From Psychrobacter sp. Pi2-52 (GTDB lineage Bacteria; Pseudomonadota; Gammaproteobacteria; Pseudomonadales; Moraxellaceae): a stretch of DNA of 64,000 nucleotides. The stretch is taken from contig NZ_CAJHBS010000013.1 in the NCBI RefSeq assembly GCF_904846705.1, positions 31,916-95,915 of the forward strand, written 5' to 3'. The notes under the pieces are model-generated. The model did not search any database. It had not been told where the DNA came from and worked only from the letters and a program-made list of their open reading frames with translations. Shown in pieces: positions 36,178-45,437 of this stretch (its first letter is position 1; the number at the start of each line of letters is the position of its first letter). A program made the position numbers and the translations under genes.

Positions 36178-37568
36178 CCTGCACGTTCCCTGATAGTCGT
36201 GAGACTGTCTTCAATTAACAATTTACCATCGACGTAGACATCACGTAATAGATTGTCAGCTGGATCGCTCATCTCATTTTCTTTGACAGTTGTTAGCTGG
36301 CCGCTGTTGTCTTTTACCAGTGCCAATCGTCCTTTTTTCGAGCGCTTAGAGCGGCTGGTCACAGGGTCTTTGTAGATATCTTTCCATGTCCCATTTATAG
36401 AGATAGCACTGGCTTTCATTGCCCAACTCATGGTGTCACGATTGACTTGCTGTAATAGCCCGCCACCCATACCGAAGGTGACATTGTCTGCGCTAAATCC
36501 TGCTTTTAGTATCACATCAATAATCTTACTCAAGCTCTGCGGACTGATGCCATCGCCTTGAATGACACGCACATAATCTGGCAAGACCTTATAGCCTTTA
36601 CTATTAGTGGTTGTGCCAAACTTCACTGCTAAGCGCTCTAATGCCTCACGAACCACTTTAGCAGGGTCGCCGCTGTCAGGTCTGATGACCAAGGTGCCAC
36701 CCATATTTTTGACATCGTCTTTTAGGCTGCCACCCCAAATATTATCAATGGCATTCCACAAATCATAGCTGTCAGACACCACTGAAAAGCTTTTGCCTGT
36801 GCCACCGAACTGCTCAATCATATTGGCAAAGGCCTCTGTCTCACCATCGCGGCCCCAGGCGGTCATGGTGCTGTGCTCAGCTGCAGGGATAGAAAATGCA
36901 GGCATGTCTTTATCCATTTGATACCAACGACTGGCAGCGACCAATGCCGTCATCGAATCAGTACCTGCAAAATTCACCAAGTGCGCTAAGCTACCGAGCG
37001 CGACGGATTCTTGGCTAGAAGCACCGCGCGAGCCAAAATCATGCAAGCGAAAAGGCAGGGACTCTGTATTGTCCGCTGATTTTTCTAACGCTTGACGGAT
37101 AATGTCTTTGCAATAGTGAGAAACACTAGCGACCGTAGATGGATACCAAATCGCACGCAATAGAGCCGTTTCGATATAGCTGGGTAGCCAGTAAAACTCA
37201 GGATCGGTATTGATCACTTGGCAGACTACATTGGACACAGGCACGATACTGCCTTCTGGTACGGCTTGGATACGTAGTGGCAAGTAGCCGTCGTGTTTTT
37301 CAATCAAATGCTCCCAACCAGCACGATTGAAGGTTAGGCCATGCGCCTGAATGACCTTTTCGGCTTCATCGATATCTTGATGAGTAATAGGCGTACTTAA
37401 GTACTCTTTGATAAAGGCTTGTAGACCAAAGAACACCACATCGTAGTCACCTTTGCGGGCCTCAATGTAGCTTGACAGATACTCACTACCGCTCGGGTAT
37501 TGCACCCAATGTGAGGTCTTATAGCTGTCGCTATTTAAGATTAAATTGTTTAGGTTACTGGTATACAT
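36171..37568 (-). CDS. nadV: Nicotinamide phosphoribosyltransferase
   Basis: Makes NMN from nicotinamide and phosphoribosyl pyrophosphate, the first step of NAD salvage that bypasses deamidation. Family parts are LILNSDSYKTSHWVQYPSGSEYLSSYIEARKG, RLHDFGSRGASSQESVALGSLAHLVNF, AAEHSTMTAWGRDGE, VIRPDSGDP and GMGGGLLQQVNRDTMSWAMKASA. The ATG at 37568 has AGGAG seven bases upstream; a GTG one codon earlier is possible. It lies downstream of nadM, whose product turns NMN into NAD. Confidence 0.95.
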   Translation of the reverse strand: MYTSNLNNLILNSDSYKTSHWVQYPSGSEYLSSYIEARKGDYDVVFFGLQAFIKEYLSTPITHQDIDEAEKVIQAHGLTFNRAGWEHLIEKHDGYLPLRIQAVPEGSIVPVSNVVCQVINTDPEFYWLPSYIETALLRAIWYPSTVASVSHYCKDIIRQALEKSADNTESLPFRLHDFGSRGASSQESVALGSLAHLVNFAGTDSMTALVAASRWYQMDKDMPAFSIPAAEHSTMTAWGRDGETEAFANMIEQFGGTGKSFSVVSDSYDLWNAIDNIWGGSLKDDVKNMGGTLVIRPDSGDPAKVVREALERLAVKFGTTTNSKGYKVLPDYVRVIQGDGISPQSLSKIIDVILKAGFSADNVTFGMGGGLLQQVNRDTMSWAMKASAISINGTWKDIYKDPVTSRSKRSKKGRLALVKDNSGQLTTVKENEMSDPADNLLRDVYVDGKLLIEDSLTTIRERAGW

Positions 37569-37708
37569 CACAGAACTCCTCTGCTTTGAAATGCCGCAGC
37601 TGTCTTAATAAAAGAACAGTGGCGGCGGTTGATTGCCGTCTATCGGCATTGGTATCAAATTATTAATACGATATTTAGGGATAGCTGTTTTGATGATAAT
37701 TTGCTCAA

Positions 37709-37762
37709 GTAGCTATTATAAAAAGCTGCTAGAAAATGCTACTAAAGAAAGCTACTAGAAAA
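37709..37762. repeat. 13-base tandem repeats between nadM and nadV
   Basis: Copies start at 37722 (AAAGCTGCTAGAA), 37735 (AATGCTACTAAAG) and 37748 (AAAGCTACTAGAA), with a weaker copy at 37709. The regular 13-base period in the spacer between two salvage genes suggests slippage or a regulatory array. Confidence 0.6.
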
Positions 37763-37778
37763 AACGATTAGCAGCGAA

Positions 37779-38846
37779 CTACAAGCCCACCATCTTAGTA
37801 ATAATTGCATAGTGATCTTCAAACATCATTTTTGCATCAAGCTCTGCCAAGGGTAGCCAAAATGCCTTGGTCGCATCATCGCCGCCTTTTACTTTTGGCA
37901 ACCCTTTCGGATCGTTTTTGAGTTGAAAATAAAACGCTTGAGTAATGGTGCGACCACGCGCTGAGCGATATGGGTCGTCAAAGGTATGTTGGCTATGGCA
38001 AGAGCCGCGCAGTACTGGCTCAGGCACTTTGAGGCGAGTTTCTTCACGCAGCTCACGGATACAAGCATCAAACAATGTCTCTTTTGGATTCAAAAATCCA
38101 CCAGGTAGCGCCCACAGTCCACGTCCTGGCATACTGCGGCGCTCAACCAGTAGGATGTGCCCCGACTGTACAATCAATGCATCGGCAGTCATAAATGTAG
38201 GCGGGTATGGTGCTGATTCCCACTGTCTTTTATATTTATCGATAAAGTCTGCTTCTTCATGCAGTTGGTGATAGTCTTCAGTTTGTTTGAATGCATCGAG
38301 GACGTTACGCGTCGACTCAGGCGTACGCTCGGGCGTCGGCGTGGCACCCATTAGATAGCTATCACGAATAGGCGTGGCTGATAAGTTATGATAATTGGGC
38401 ACTGACACAGAGTCCCAGTTGGGGAACAGTGACAGATAGTACGATGAGCTGTCTTTTGAATGACCAATCAGGCCAATATCCGTCTGCAAGTCGCCAGTGA
38501 CAGATTTTACGCCTGCTTGCACATACTGTAGCCAGCGGGTGTCATTATAAAGTGCGTCATCTAAGCCAACACAGTGAATGCGTGCGGCGGCTTCTTCAGA
38601 GTAGGCACCTTTAATCATTGCGGCACGCTCAGCGACGCTAAATGGATTGCGTAAGCTACGTGGCAAGTTGGCTGAGCCGATCAGCATAATCACTTCGTCT
38701 GAGCGTTTTAGCGCCTCATCAATGACGGCTTTGTGGCCAGCATGAAACGGCTGAAAGCGACCGATAAAGACCAGATAACGATAGTGTTTACTGCTTTTCT
38801 GATCTAGGTTTTGCTTATCTGACTGTTGCTCTGATAATTCACTCAT
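37779..38846 (-). CDS. nadM: Bifunctional NMN adenylyltransferase / Nudix hydrolase
   Basis: Two-domain enzyme of NAD metabolism. The N-terminal nucleotidyltransferase part has GRFQPFHAGHKAVI with the HxGH motif and the later SATPIRDSYLMG, and joins NMN with ATP to give NAD. The C-terminal Nudix domain has GGFLNPKETLFDACIRELREET, the full GX5EX7REUXEEXGU type box with Thr in place of the final Gly region, and probably acts on ADP-ribose. I chose the ATG at 38846, preceded by AGGAAG; a TTG at 38855 lies too close to that site. Confidence 0.94.
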   Translation of the reverse strand: MSELSEQQSDKQNLDQKSSKHYRYLVFIGRFQPFHAGHKAVIDEALKRSDEVIMLIGSANLPRSLRNPFSVAERAAMIKGAYSEEAAARIHCVGLDDALYNDTRWLQYVQAGVKSVTGDLQTDIGLIGHSKDSSSYYLSLFPNWDSVSVPNYHNLSATPIRDSYLMGATPTPERTPESTRNVLDAFKQTEDYHQLHEEADFIDKYKRQWESAPYPPTFMTADALIVQSGHILLVERRSMPGRGLWALPGGFLNPKETLFDACIRELREETRLKVPEPVLRGSCHSQHTFDDPYRSARGRTITQAFYFQLKNDPKGLPKVKGGDDATKAFWLPLAELDAKMMFEDHYAIITKMVGL

Positions 38847-38957
38847 AGACGCCAACTTCCTACGACTTATTTTTATTGATTAAAAATTGATGACGCTAAT
38901 ACTGACACAGCCTATGACTTTCTGACAAGTATAAAGATGTTTTGTTGAACCTGTTAG

Positions 38958-39257
38958 TTAGGTTGTATGTAGATAGATGAGTGTATTTCCTATAAGGAAC
39001 AGGGTAATAAATAAAATAATCATGACAGTATATATTGAGAAGTAGCACTTAAAAGCATTTGCTTCTTTGGGGGTTAGGTCACTTTTGTGATCCGCATAAA
39101 AGATTATGTGATATGAGGGATTATAAAACAGGACGAGCACATAGGGCGCTTTGTCATAACGATTCATTATTTGCTTGGTTATAGTAAAGTAGTACTGATA
39201 AACAATTGCCATAGCAATAGTTAAAACAGCAAAGGTAATCAGTATTAAAGTGGTCAT
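38958..39257 (-). CDS. Small two-helix membrane protein, unknown
   Basis: I do not recognise this 99-residue protein. It has one hydrophobic helix at residues about 3-23 and a second at about 73-95, with a polar middle containing KSDLTPKEANAFKCYF. Its ATG shares one base with the stop codon of the upstream alpha/beta hydrolase gene (TAATG), which strongly suggests translational coupling and a real gene. It may anchor or assist the hydrolase. Confidence 0.7.
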   Translation of the reverse strand: MTTLILITFAVLTIAMAIVYQYYFTITKQIMNRYDKAPYVLVLFYNPSYHIIFYADHKSDLTPKEANAFKCYFSIYTVMIILFITLFLIGNTLIYLHTT

Positions 39258-40258
39258 TATTTACCCTGAGTTCTGGCATGCTTCTCTATCCATGCCGTTA
39301 CCGTTGGCCAAATCTCTGTGGCTGCGTTACGACTGATCATGATGCGACTGTGCGTATAGTCATCTAAATCGCCATTACTGAGCGAATACTCTCGAAAGAC
39401 ATTAGTTAAATTATTAAAGCCTTCAAAAAACAAACGACAGCCGCGAGTAGGGGAGATGAAGGTATCGCCTTTTGCGCTAATAGAATAAACGGGGATCGTG
39501 ATTTGAGCCATATGATGTCGATAGTCGACAAAGTCATCGCCAGTACTTTTCTGCTGATTAATGCTTTCGTTCATTTCTTCTGTATTCGTCCTGCCTTTAT
39601 CAAAATGAGCCTTTTTCAAAAAACTACTTTTAAAGTTTTTACGCAAATTCCAATCGTACCACTGGGTCATCGTATAGTAGCTTTCGTTAAACGGGCCGAC
39701 TTTGAACTGCTTAGCGGGTATGAAGCCGACTAACCGCGTAAGTACCTTGGCTATAAGGATTTTCGTGTAGCTGGTCGAGTCTTGCGCCGCACCAAAAGCT
39801 TGGCAGGCAAACATACAGATGCTATTGACCTTATCGATATAGCTTGGGTTTTGGACAAGAAACATGGTCAAACCAACACCGCCACCACTATGAGTAACGC
39901 AGTGCAGGTTATTGAGCTTTAATTCTTCAAAGAAATAGCGAAAAGTCGCCTCATAGTCGTAAGTGGCGACAGTCTCAAAGTTGAACTTTTCTTTCGGTAG
40001 TGAGCTATCACCATGTCCACGCCATTCCATGATGTAGCAGTGATGACCAAGCCCTGTAAAATATTCGGCGATTTTGAGGCAAGTTTGCTTGTCAGAAAAC
40101 GTACCATGCGTCAAAAATATGTTTTGCGGTGTGATGTTAGGTAGGCTGTTTTCTGATGTGTTAGCTATCGTATCTTCTTCTGAATTATCAACTACTTTCC
40201 AAACGGCAATTTTCTCATCGTCCTTGGTAGTTACTAGGTGCAACGTCCGTGTCATCAT
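39257..40258 (-). CDS. Alpha/beta hydrolase, polyester-synthase/lipase-like
   Basis: A 333-residue alpha/beta hydrolase without a signal peptide. The oxyanion region is FLTHGTFSDKQT, the nucleophile elbow reads VTHSGGGVGLTMF with Thr in place of the first Gly, and YTHSRIMIS gives a candidate His near the C-terminus. Acid-side residues lie in YSISAKGDTFISPT. It is followed, with a one-base overlap, by the small membrane protein. Two ATG codons start the frame behind an AGGAT ribosome binding site. Substrate unknown. Confidence 0.86.
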   Translation of the reverse strand: MMTRTLHLVTTKDDEKIAVWKVVDNSEEDTIANTSENSLPNITPQNIFLTHGTFSDKQTCLKIAEYFTGLGHHCYIMEWRGHGDSSLPKEKFNFETVATYDYEATFRYFFEELKLNNLHCVTHSGGGVGLTMFLVQNPSYIDKVNSICMFACQAFGAAQDSTSYTKILIAKVLTRLVGFIPAKQFKVGPFNESYYTMTQWYDWNLRKNFKSSFLKKAHFDKGRTNTEEMNESINQQKSTGDDFVDYRHHMAQITIPVYSISAKGDTFISPTRGCRLFFEGFNNLTNVFREYSLSNGDLDDYTHSRIMISRNAATEIWPTVTAWIEKHARTQGK

Positions 40259-40841
40259 AAAATGATCCTATCCAAAAAATACGTAATCTTTATACAAGTC
40301 GATATTTATACAAGCTGATATTTATACAAGACAATTAAAAGCCACCATGCTCATAACGCTACTGCGCACAATCATTCAAATTAACAATACTACGTCAAAA
40401 CCAGATGACTTGCTCGGACTAGATGTGAACGGTATGGCATATCGAAAACGCTGAGTGCGCTTGATAAATGGTATCGCTGTCTTTATATAGAGAATAACTT
40501 GGCAGCCTACACAATCATTCAGCGTGTTTATTTGTCATGGTTTAAATATTGAATTACTTTGCGACCTGTTAGCATCATTAAAAAAACCAATGACGACCAT
40601 TTGCCATAGCCTCACTTCAATTCACAGTAGCGTGGTCGGAATTGATGTGTGATTCAGGTATAATGACTGCTATAGACGGATTAAACTTTATACTCATGTC
40701 GGCCAATGTCATACAATAATAAATCGAAAATATTGCCAGTCTGCAAGCCTTATATAAATCGTAAATATTTTAAAAATCCAAATTCACGACACAGTAGCCA
40801 TAATAGATATAGCGTTTGTGTCATAACGCATAGGAAACATT
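40259..40841. other. Intergenic region between a hydrolase and nfuA
   Basis: A 583-base divergent region. Apart from the 16-base tandem repeats at 40285-40332 I see no clear element and no credible gene. The nfuA start has a modest AGGAAA ribosome binding site. Confidence 0.4.
40285..40332. repeat. 16-base tandem repeats upstream of the hydrolase-membrane protein pair
   Basis: Three copies of GATATTTATACAAGCT follow each other with a 16-base period; the first is degenerate. The array ends 27 bases before the start codon of the leftward hydrolase gene, so it lies in or near its leader or promoter. Confidence 0.75.
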
Positions 40842-41525
40842 ATGAGTGAGCAAAACCAAGCTGATAACCAACTAGACCAAACTGCTGGCTATGAATCAGC
40901 CCTAGATACCGAGCAAGTCGAAGCGAAAAGCAACATCACTATCACTGAGTCAGCTCAAGGCTACTTGGCAGATTTGTTATCTAAGCAAGATACCGATGGT
41001 ATCGGTGTGCGTATTTTCGTTGAGCATCCTGGTACACCGCGCGCAGAGTGTTGCATGGCTTATAACCAGCCGGGCGAAGAGGACAGCGCTGACTTGCGTT
41101 TTACGTATGAAAACTTCTCTGCATTTATTGAGGCGGCGTCAGTACCTTATCTAGAAGACGCGGTCATCGACTATAATAAAGACCGTTTTGGTGGTCAGCT
41201 GACTTTCCGCGCGCCAAACTCTAAAGTACCTAAAGTAGGCGCTGATGCCAGTGTCGAAGAGCGCATCAACTATGTATTGCAGTCAGAGATTAACCCTGGC
41301 TTGGCAGCACATGGCGGTGACGTACAGTTGCTTGAACTGATTGATGAAGAAGGCATTGGTCTAACCGCTGTATTGAAATTTGGCGGTGGTTGCCAAGGGT
41401 GTTCAGCGGTTGATATGACTTTACGTCAAGGCGTTGAAGTACAGCTGAAACAGCAAATTCCAGAATTGACCCAAGTGGTTGACGAGACTGATCATACTCG
41501 TACAGAGAATGCTTACTATAAATAA
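40842..41525 (+). CDS. nfuA: Fe-S biogenesis protein NfuA
   Basis: Carrier of 4Fe-4S clusters to target enzymes. The N-terminal part (about 30-125) is an A-type (HesB-like) domain lacking its cysteine ligands except CCMAY, and the C-terminal NifU-like domain has the cluster-binding pair in [19 protein letters not shown]. The length of 227 includes about 30 extra polar residues at the N-terminus. It is followed by its own terminator. Confidence 0.95.
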   Translation: MSEQNQADNQLDQTAGYESALDTEQVEAKSNITITESAQGYLADLLSKQDTDGIGVRIFVEHPGTPRAECCMAYNQPGEEDSADLRFTYENFSAFIEAASVPYLEDAVIDYNKDRFGGQLTFRAPNSKVPKVGADASVEERINYVLQSEINPGLAAHGGDVQLLELIDEEGIGLTAVLKFGGGCQGCSAVDMTLRQGVEVQLKQQIPELTQVVDETDHTRTENAYYK

Positions 41526-41654
41526 AATGAAAAATAGTTAAAAGCAATTGGCTGCTATAAAGGTGGCCATATCTCTAGTATAGATATGCCTGTTTGGTTT
41601 GCTGCTTATGAATATTTGTCATGAAGAGATGAGTATTTTGCTATTCTTTTAATA

Positions 41655-41688
41655 AAGAAGCTGAGTTATGATGAACTCAGCTTTTTTT
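41655..41688 (+). terminator. Terminator after nfuA
   Basis: AGCTGAGTT (41659-41667) pairs with AACTCAGCT (41674-41682) around ATGATG and is followed by a run of T. Confidence 0.9.
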
Positions 41689-41778
41689 ATTGCTATGATT
41701 TAGCAGACAGTTTTTTAAGGTGACTTTAGGCGATATGTCGTCAATAAATCATCTTTTATCAAAATAAAGGAATGTACT

Positions 41779-43101
41779 ATGAGTGATGGATCAGCAGACC
41801 AGCAGACAGCCCAACAATCAGAAACTCCTCAACGTCTTGAGACCTTAGCGATTCATGCCGGCTATAGTGTAGAGCCAACGACCAAAGCAGTCGCCGTGCC
41901 TATTTATCATACCAGTTCATATGCGTTTGATAATACTCAGCATGGTGCAGATCTGTTTGATTTAAAAGTCGCAGGCAATATCTATACTCGTATCATGAAT
42001 CCAACCAACGCAGTGCTAGAGGAGCGTGTGGCTGCGTTAGAAGGCGGTATTGGTGCGCTTGCCGTAGCCTCTGGTATGGCTGCCATCACCTATGCAATTC
42101 AGACCATTTGTGAAGCAGGCGACAATATCGTCGCTGTATCAACGCTATATGGCGGTACTTATAATTTATTTGCCCATGCTTTGCCGCGTCAAGGTATCGA
42201 AGTGCGCTTCTTCGATCATAAAGACCCTGAAGCCATTCGTGATCTAATCGATGACAAGACCAAAATGGTGTTTGCAGAGAGTATCGGTAACCCACTCGGT
42301 AATATCGTGGATATTCAAGCGCTCAGTGATGTCGCCCATGAATACGGTGTACCTGTCGTGATTGATAATACCGTGGCGACGCCAGCGATATGTCGTCCGT
42401 TTGAGTTTGGTGCAGATATTGTGATTCACTCATTGACCAAGTACATGAGTGGTACGGGGACGTCAATCGGTGGTGCAATTGTCGATAGTGGCAAGTTTGC
42501 TTGGGGTGATTATCCTGAGCGTTTCCCACTGTTGAACACGCCAGATCACAGCTATCACGGTGTGAACTTCGTCAAAGATGTAGGCGCGCCAGCCTTTATT
42601 GCTCGTGCCCGCGTTGCGCCATTACGTAATACTGGCGCAGCCCTCAGCCCGCTCAATGCTTTCGGTATCTTGCAAGGTATGGAGACGCTAAGTCTACGTA
42701 TGGAGCGTCACGTGCAAAATGCACAAGCCGTTGCAGAATATCTGCGTGACCATGATAAAGTTGCTTGGGTTAAATACGCAGGTCTGTCTGACCATCCTGA
42801 GCACGAGCTTGCCAAAAAATACATGAAAGGCACGCCTTCTGCCATTTTGACCTTTGGTGTTAAAGGTGGACTAGAAGCTGGTGCGCGCTTTATCGATGCG
42901 CTGCAACTGATAACTCGTTTGGTAAACATCGGTGATGCGAAATCATTGGCCTGTCATCCAGCGACGACGACCCATCGTCAGTTAAATGAGCAAGAGCTAG
43001 AAAATGCAGGCGTCAGTACGGACATGGTACGACTGTCGATTGGTATCGAACATATCGAAGACATCAAAGCCGATCTTGCCCAAGCATTAGCTTCTGCTTA
43101 A
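41779..43101 (+). CDS. metY: O-acetylhomoserine sulfhydrylase
   Basis: PLP enzyme joining O-acetylhomoserine with sulfide to make homocysteine for methionine. Typical parts are RLETLAIHAGYSVEPTTKAVAVPIYHTSSYAFD, YTRIMNPTNAVLEERVAALEGG, the PLP lysine in HSLTKYMSGTGTSIGGAIVD, and the C-terminal LACHPATTTHRQL and RLSIGIEHIEDIKADL. Its 440 residues and the long insertion before the C-terminal domain fit MetY rather than MetB or MetC. Confidence 0.94.
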   Translation: MSDGSADQQTAQQSETPQRLETLAIHAGYSVEPTTKAVAVPIYHTSSYAFDNTQHGADLFDLKVAGNIYTRIMNPTNAVLEERVAALEGGIGALAVASGMAAITYAIQTICEAGDNIVAVSTLYGGTYNLFAHALPRQGIEVRFFDHKDPEAIRDLIDDKTKMVFAESIGNPLGNIVDIQALSDVAHEYGVPVVIDNTVATPAICRPFEFGADIVIHSLTKYMSGTGTSIGGAIVDSGKFAWGDYPERFPLLNTPDHSYHGVNFVKDVGAPAFIARARVAPLRNTGAALSPLNAFGILQGMETLSLRMERHVQNAQAVAEYLRDHDKVAWVKYAGLSDHPEHELAKKYMKGTPSAILTFGVKGGLEAGARFIDALQLITRLVNIGDAKSLACHPATTTHRQLNEQELENAGVSTDMVRLSIGIEHIEDIKADLAQALASA

Positions 43102-43152
43102 TAACAAGCGCTTATTAATTGAGCAAACTGTTTGAACAAGTCTGAATGATAT

Positions 43153-43187
43153 AAAAAAAGCCCATATCGATTTGATATGGGCTTTTT
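43153..43187. terminator. Bidirectional terminator after metY
   Basis: AAAAAGCCCATATC (43155-43168) and GATATGGGCTTTTT (43174-43187) form a 14-base perfect stem between convergent genes. Confidence 0.93.
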
Positions 43188-43216
43188 GTTTTGCGTCCAA
43201 CAGATGTGTTTAACAA

Positions 43217-44236
43217 TTAAGAAGACAGTACACGCTGCGCGATATCTCGATAATCCTGCGAGGCAAGACGCGGTCCAAACTGCTGAATAACTTGTGCTGA
43301 TATTTCGCTAGCAAGACGACCACATTCTGGCAGACTATACTGCTGCGATAGTGCATATAAGAAAGCACCAGCGTAGTTATCGCCTGCACCGTTGGTATCG
43401 ATGACGTTGGCCACTGCTGGCGTTGCAACGTCATAGACTTCAACTTCTGCCTCGTCATTAGGCTGGTGGGCGATTACCGCACCATTGGCACCATCAGTGA
43501 CGACGGCAATTTGGCAATATTCAAGCAGGGCACGCGCCGCTGCTTTGACTTGTTTTTTATCAGTGAATAGCTTGGCTTCTTCGCTATTACAGAATATCAC
43601 TGCGACTTTGTTGCCGAGCATATTAAGCAAACCATCTTTGGCAAATTTTACTACCGCAGGGTCAGCAAAGCTCACCGCGATTTTTGCATTATGAATGCCG
43701 GCTTGTTGACGTAATTGAGTCATCGCTGGTTGGATGCTCTCAGACATCGCCAAATAGCCTTCGATATATAGCCAATCTGCTTGCGTCAATGCGTCAAAAT
43801 CAACATTGTCAGCGACAATCTCACTTGAAGTACCAAGATAGGTCTGCATGGTGCGTTCGCCATCTTCGGTGACGGCAACCACACATGAGCCGGTCACACC
43901 GCCTTCATGAATAGATTTGTCTGAGGTCGCGACACCTGCTTCATGCAAGTCTCTGAGATAAAACGCCCCTTGATCATCATCACCGACGCGGCAAGCATAA
44001 AAAGGCTTACCGCCTAAGCTTGCAAAGGTAAACATAGTATTGGCTGCAGATCCACCGCCTGCTTGTTTTGATGGCTCAATCTCAGCCAGTTTAAAATAAG
44101 CCAGTAGTTGCTGCTGCTCTTCAATACCAGCCAGCGTCATATTACCTTTGGTCAGCTCGGTCTCTTCTAGTGCCGCATCTGACAGCACATACTCGTGATC
44201 AACCAACGCATTACCTATTGCCATTACATCGTACAT
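43217..44236 (-). CDS. PfkB-family sugar/nucleoside kinase, adenosine kinase-like
   Basis: Ribokinase-family kinase of 339 residues. Substrate-binding GGSAANTMFTFASLGGKPFYACRVGDDDQG is followed near the C-terminus by the ATP and catalytic motif DTNGAGDNYAGAFLYAL with the base Asp. The layout is like the adenosine kinase-like proteins common in proteobacteria; the real substrate is not shown. It is followed by the metY-facing terminator, and rsmI lies directly upstream. Confidence 0.9.
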   Translation of the reverse strand: MYDVMAIGNALVDHEYVLSDAALEETELTKGNMTLAGIEEQQQLLAYFKLAEIEPSKQAGGGSAANTMFTFASLGGKPFYACRVGDDDQGAFYLRDLHEAGVATSDKSIHEGGVTGSCVVAVTEDGERTMQTYLGTSSEIVADNVDFDALTQADWLYIEGYLAMSESIQPAMTQLRQQAGIHNAKIAVSFADPAVVKFAKDGLLNMLGNKVAVIFCNSEEAKLFTDKKQVKAAARALLEYCQIAVVTDGANGAVIAHQPNDEAEVEVYDVATPAVANVIDTNGAGDNYAGAFLYALSQQYSLPECGRLASEISAQVIQQFGPRLASQDYRDIAQRVLSS

Positions 44237-44289
44237 TGCTTGTCTCTCCTCAATTCATTTATAAATGGTTATCTTTTTATTATTAAAAA

Positions 44290-45246
44290 CTAGTCAGCTT
44301 GCAACTCTAGTAGACGCTGATAAAGCGCATTTTTCTTTACACCAGTGATATCAGAGGCCAGTGCGGCTGCTTTTTTGACTGACAAATCCTCTAGCAAACG
44401 CTGTAGCAATTTATCATGAGTGCTGATGTCGTCAGTATCTTTTGCCACACCGATACCAGCGACGACCACGACTATCTCGCCGCGTTGCTGATTGTCATCT
44501 GCTTTGACAAATTCAACCAACTCGCCAAGGGTGCTCTTATGTACCGTTTCAAACGTCTTGGTCAATTCCCGGCAAAAAGTCACCGCACGGTCTGCACCAA
44601 ATATCGCTGCCATGTCTTCTAGACTAGCTACGATGCGATGCGGCGCTTCATAAAAGATTAAAGTTTCGGTACGTGCGATTAGATCGCTCAGCTGTTTTTG
44701 ACGACCATGCGTTTTGGCGGGCAAAAACCCAATAAAGCTAAATCGATCAGAGGGTAACCCTGCTACTGACAATGCGCCAATTGCAGCAGAAGCCCCAACG
44801 ATAGGTGATACGGTCACGCCAGCTTCATGCGCGGCTTGTACCAATTGATAACCTGGATCGCTGACCAGAGGTGTACCCGCATCACTAATCAAGGCAACCG
44901 AATGACCTTGCTCAATCATTTCGATAATTTTGGGCGTTTGAATGGCGCTATTATGTTCATGGTAGGCCCATAGTTTATTGTGACCTTTTTGCTTGGTAGC
45001 CGTATCATCATTTTCGATACTACTTTTGGCAGGACGAGTCTCTGAGTCTTTTGTCTCGTCAGCCTTACTGCCTTTGGTATCGATACCAAAATGTGACAGT
45101 AGTTTACCGGAGGTGCGGGTGTCTTCGCAGGCAATGATGGCGACCTGCTTTAAGACATCAATTGCGTGCGAAGTCATGTCGGACATATTGCCAATCGGCG
45201 TGGCAACGATATAGAGACAAGCTGGCATCGCAGTAGGGGTAGACAT
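44290..45246 (-). CDS. rsmI: 16S rRNA (cytidine1402-2'-O)-methyltransferase
   Basis: SAM-dependent enzyme methylating the ribose of C1402 in 16S rRNA. Conserved parts are LYIVATPIGNMSDMT, CEDTRTSGKLLSHFGI, SDAGTPLVSDPGYQLV, FYEAPHRIVASLEDM and the C-terminal LSVKKAAALASDITGVKKNALYQ. A charged insert of about 30 residues (around 57-88) separates the first motif region from WAYHEHN. It lies divergently from yraN, the same neighbourhood as in E. coli. Confidence 0.95.
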   Translation of the reverse strand: MSTPTAMPACLYIVATPIGNMSDMTSHAIDVLKQVAIIACEDTRTSGKLLSHFGIDTKGSKADETKDSETRPAKSSIENDDTATKQKGHNKLWAYHEHNSAIQTPKIIEMIEQGHSVALISDAGTPLVSDPGYQLVQAAHEAGVTVSPIVGASAAIGALSVAGLPSDRFSFIGFLPAKTHGRQKQLSDLIARTETLIFYEAPHRIVASLEDMAAIFGADRAVTFCRELTKTFETVHKSTLGELVEFVKADDNQQRGEIVVVVAGIGVAKDTDDISTHDKLLQRLLEDLSVKKAAALASDITGVKKNALYQRLLELQAD

Positions 45247-45437
45247 GAAAACCTCGGGTCGTTAAAAAGACGTTAGAAAATAATAGTGCGCTAGTATGTA
45301 CAGTCGTTATCTATGGTTTTTCAGTCAAATAACGAATGAGGCAATCGATAGATTTTGAGAGTAGAATGCGCAGAAGTGGCTAGTTTAGCATGTTGTGCTA
45401 TGATAATTCTCAAATGTTAATCAGACCAATTAACCTT

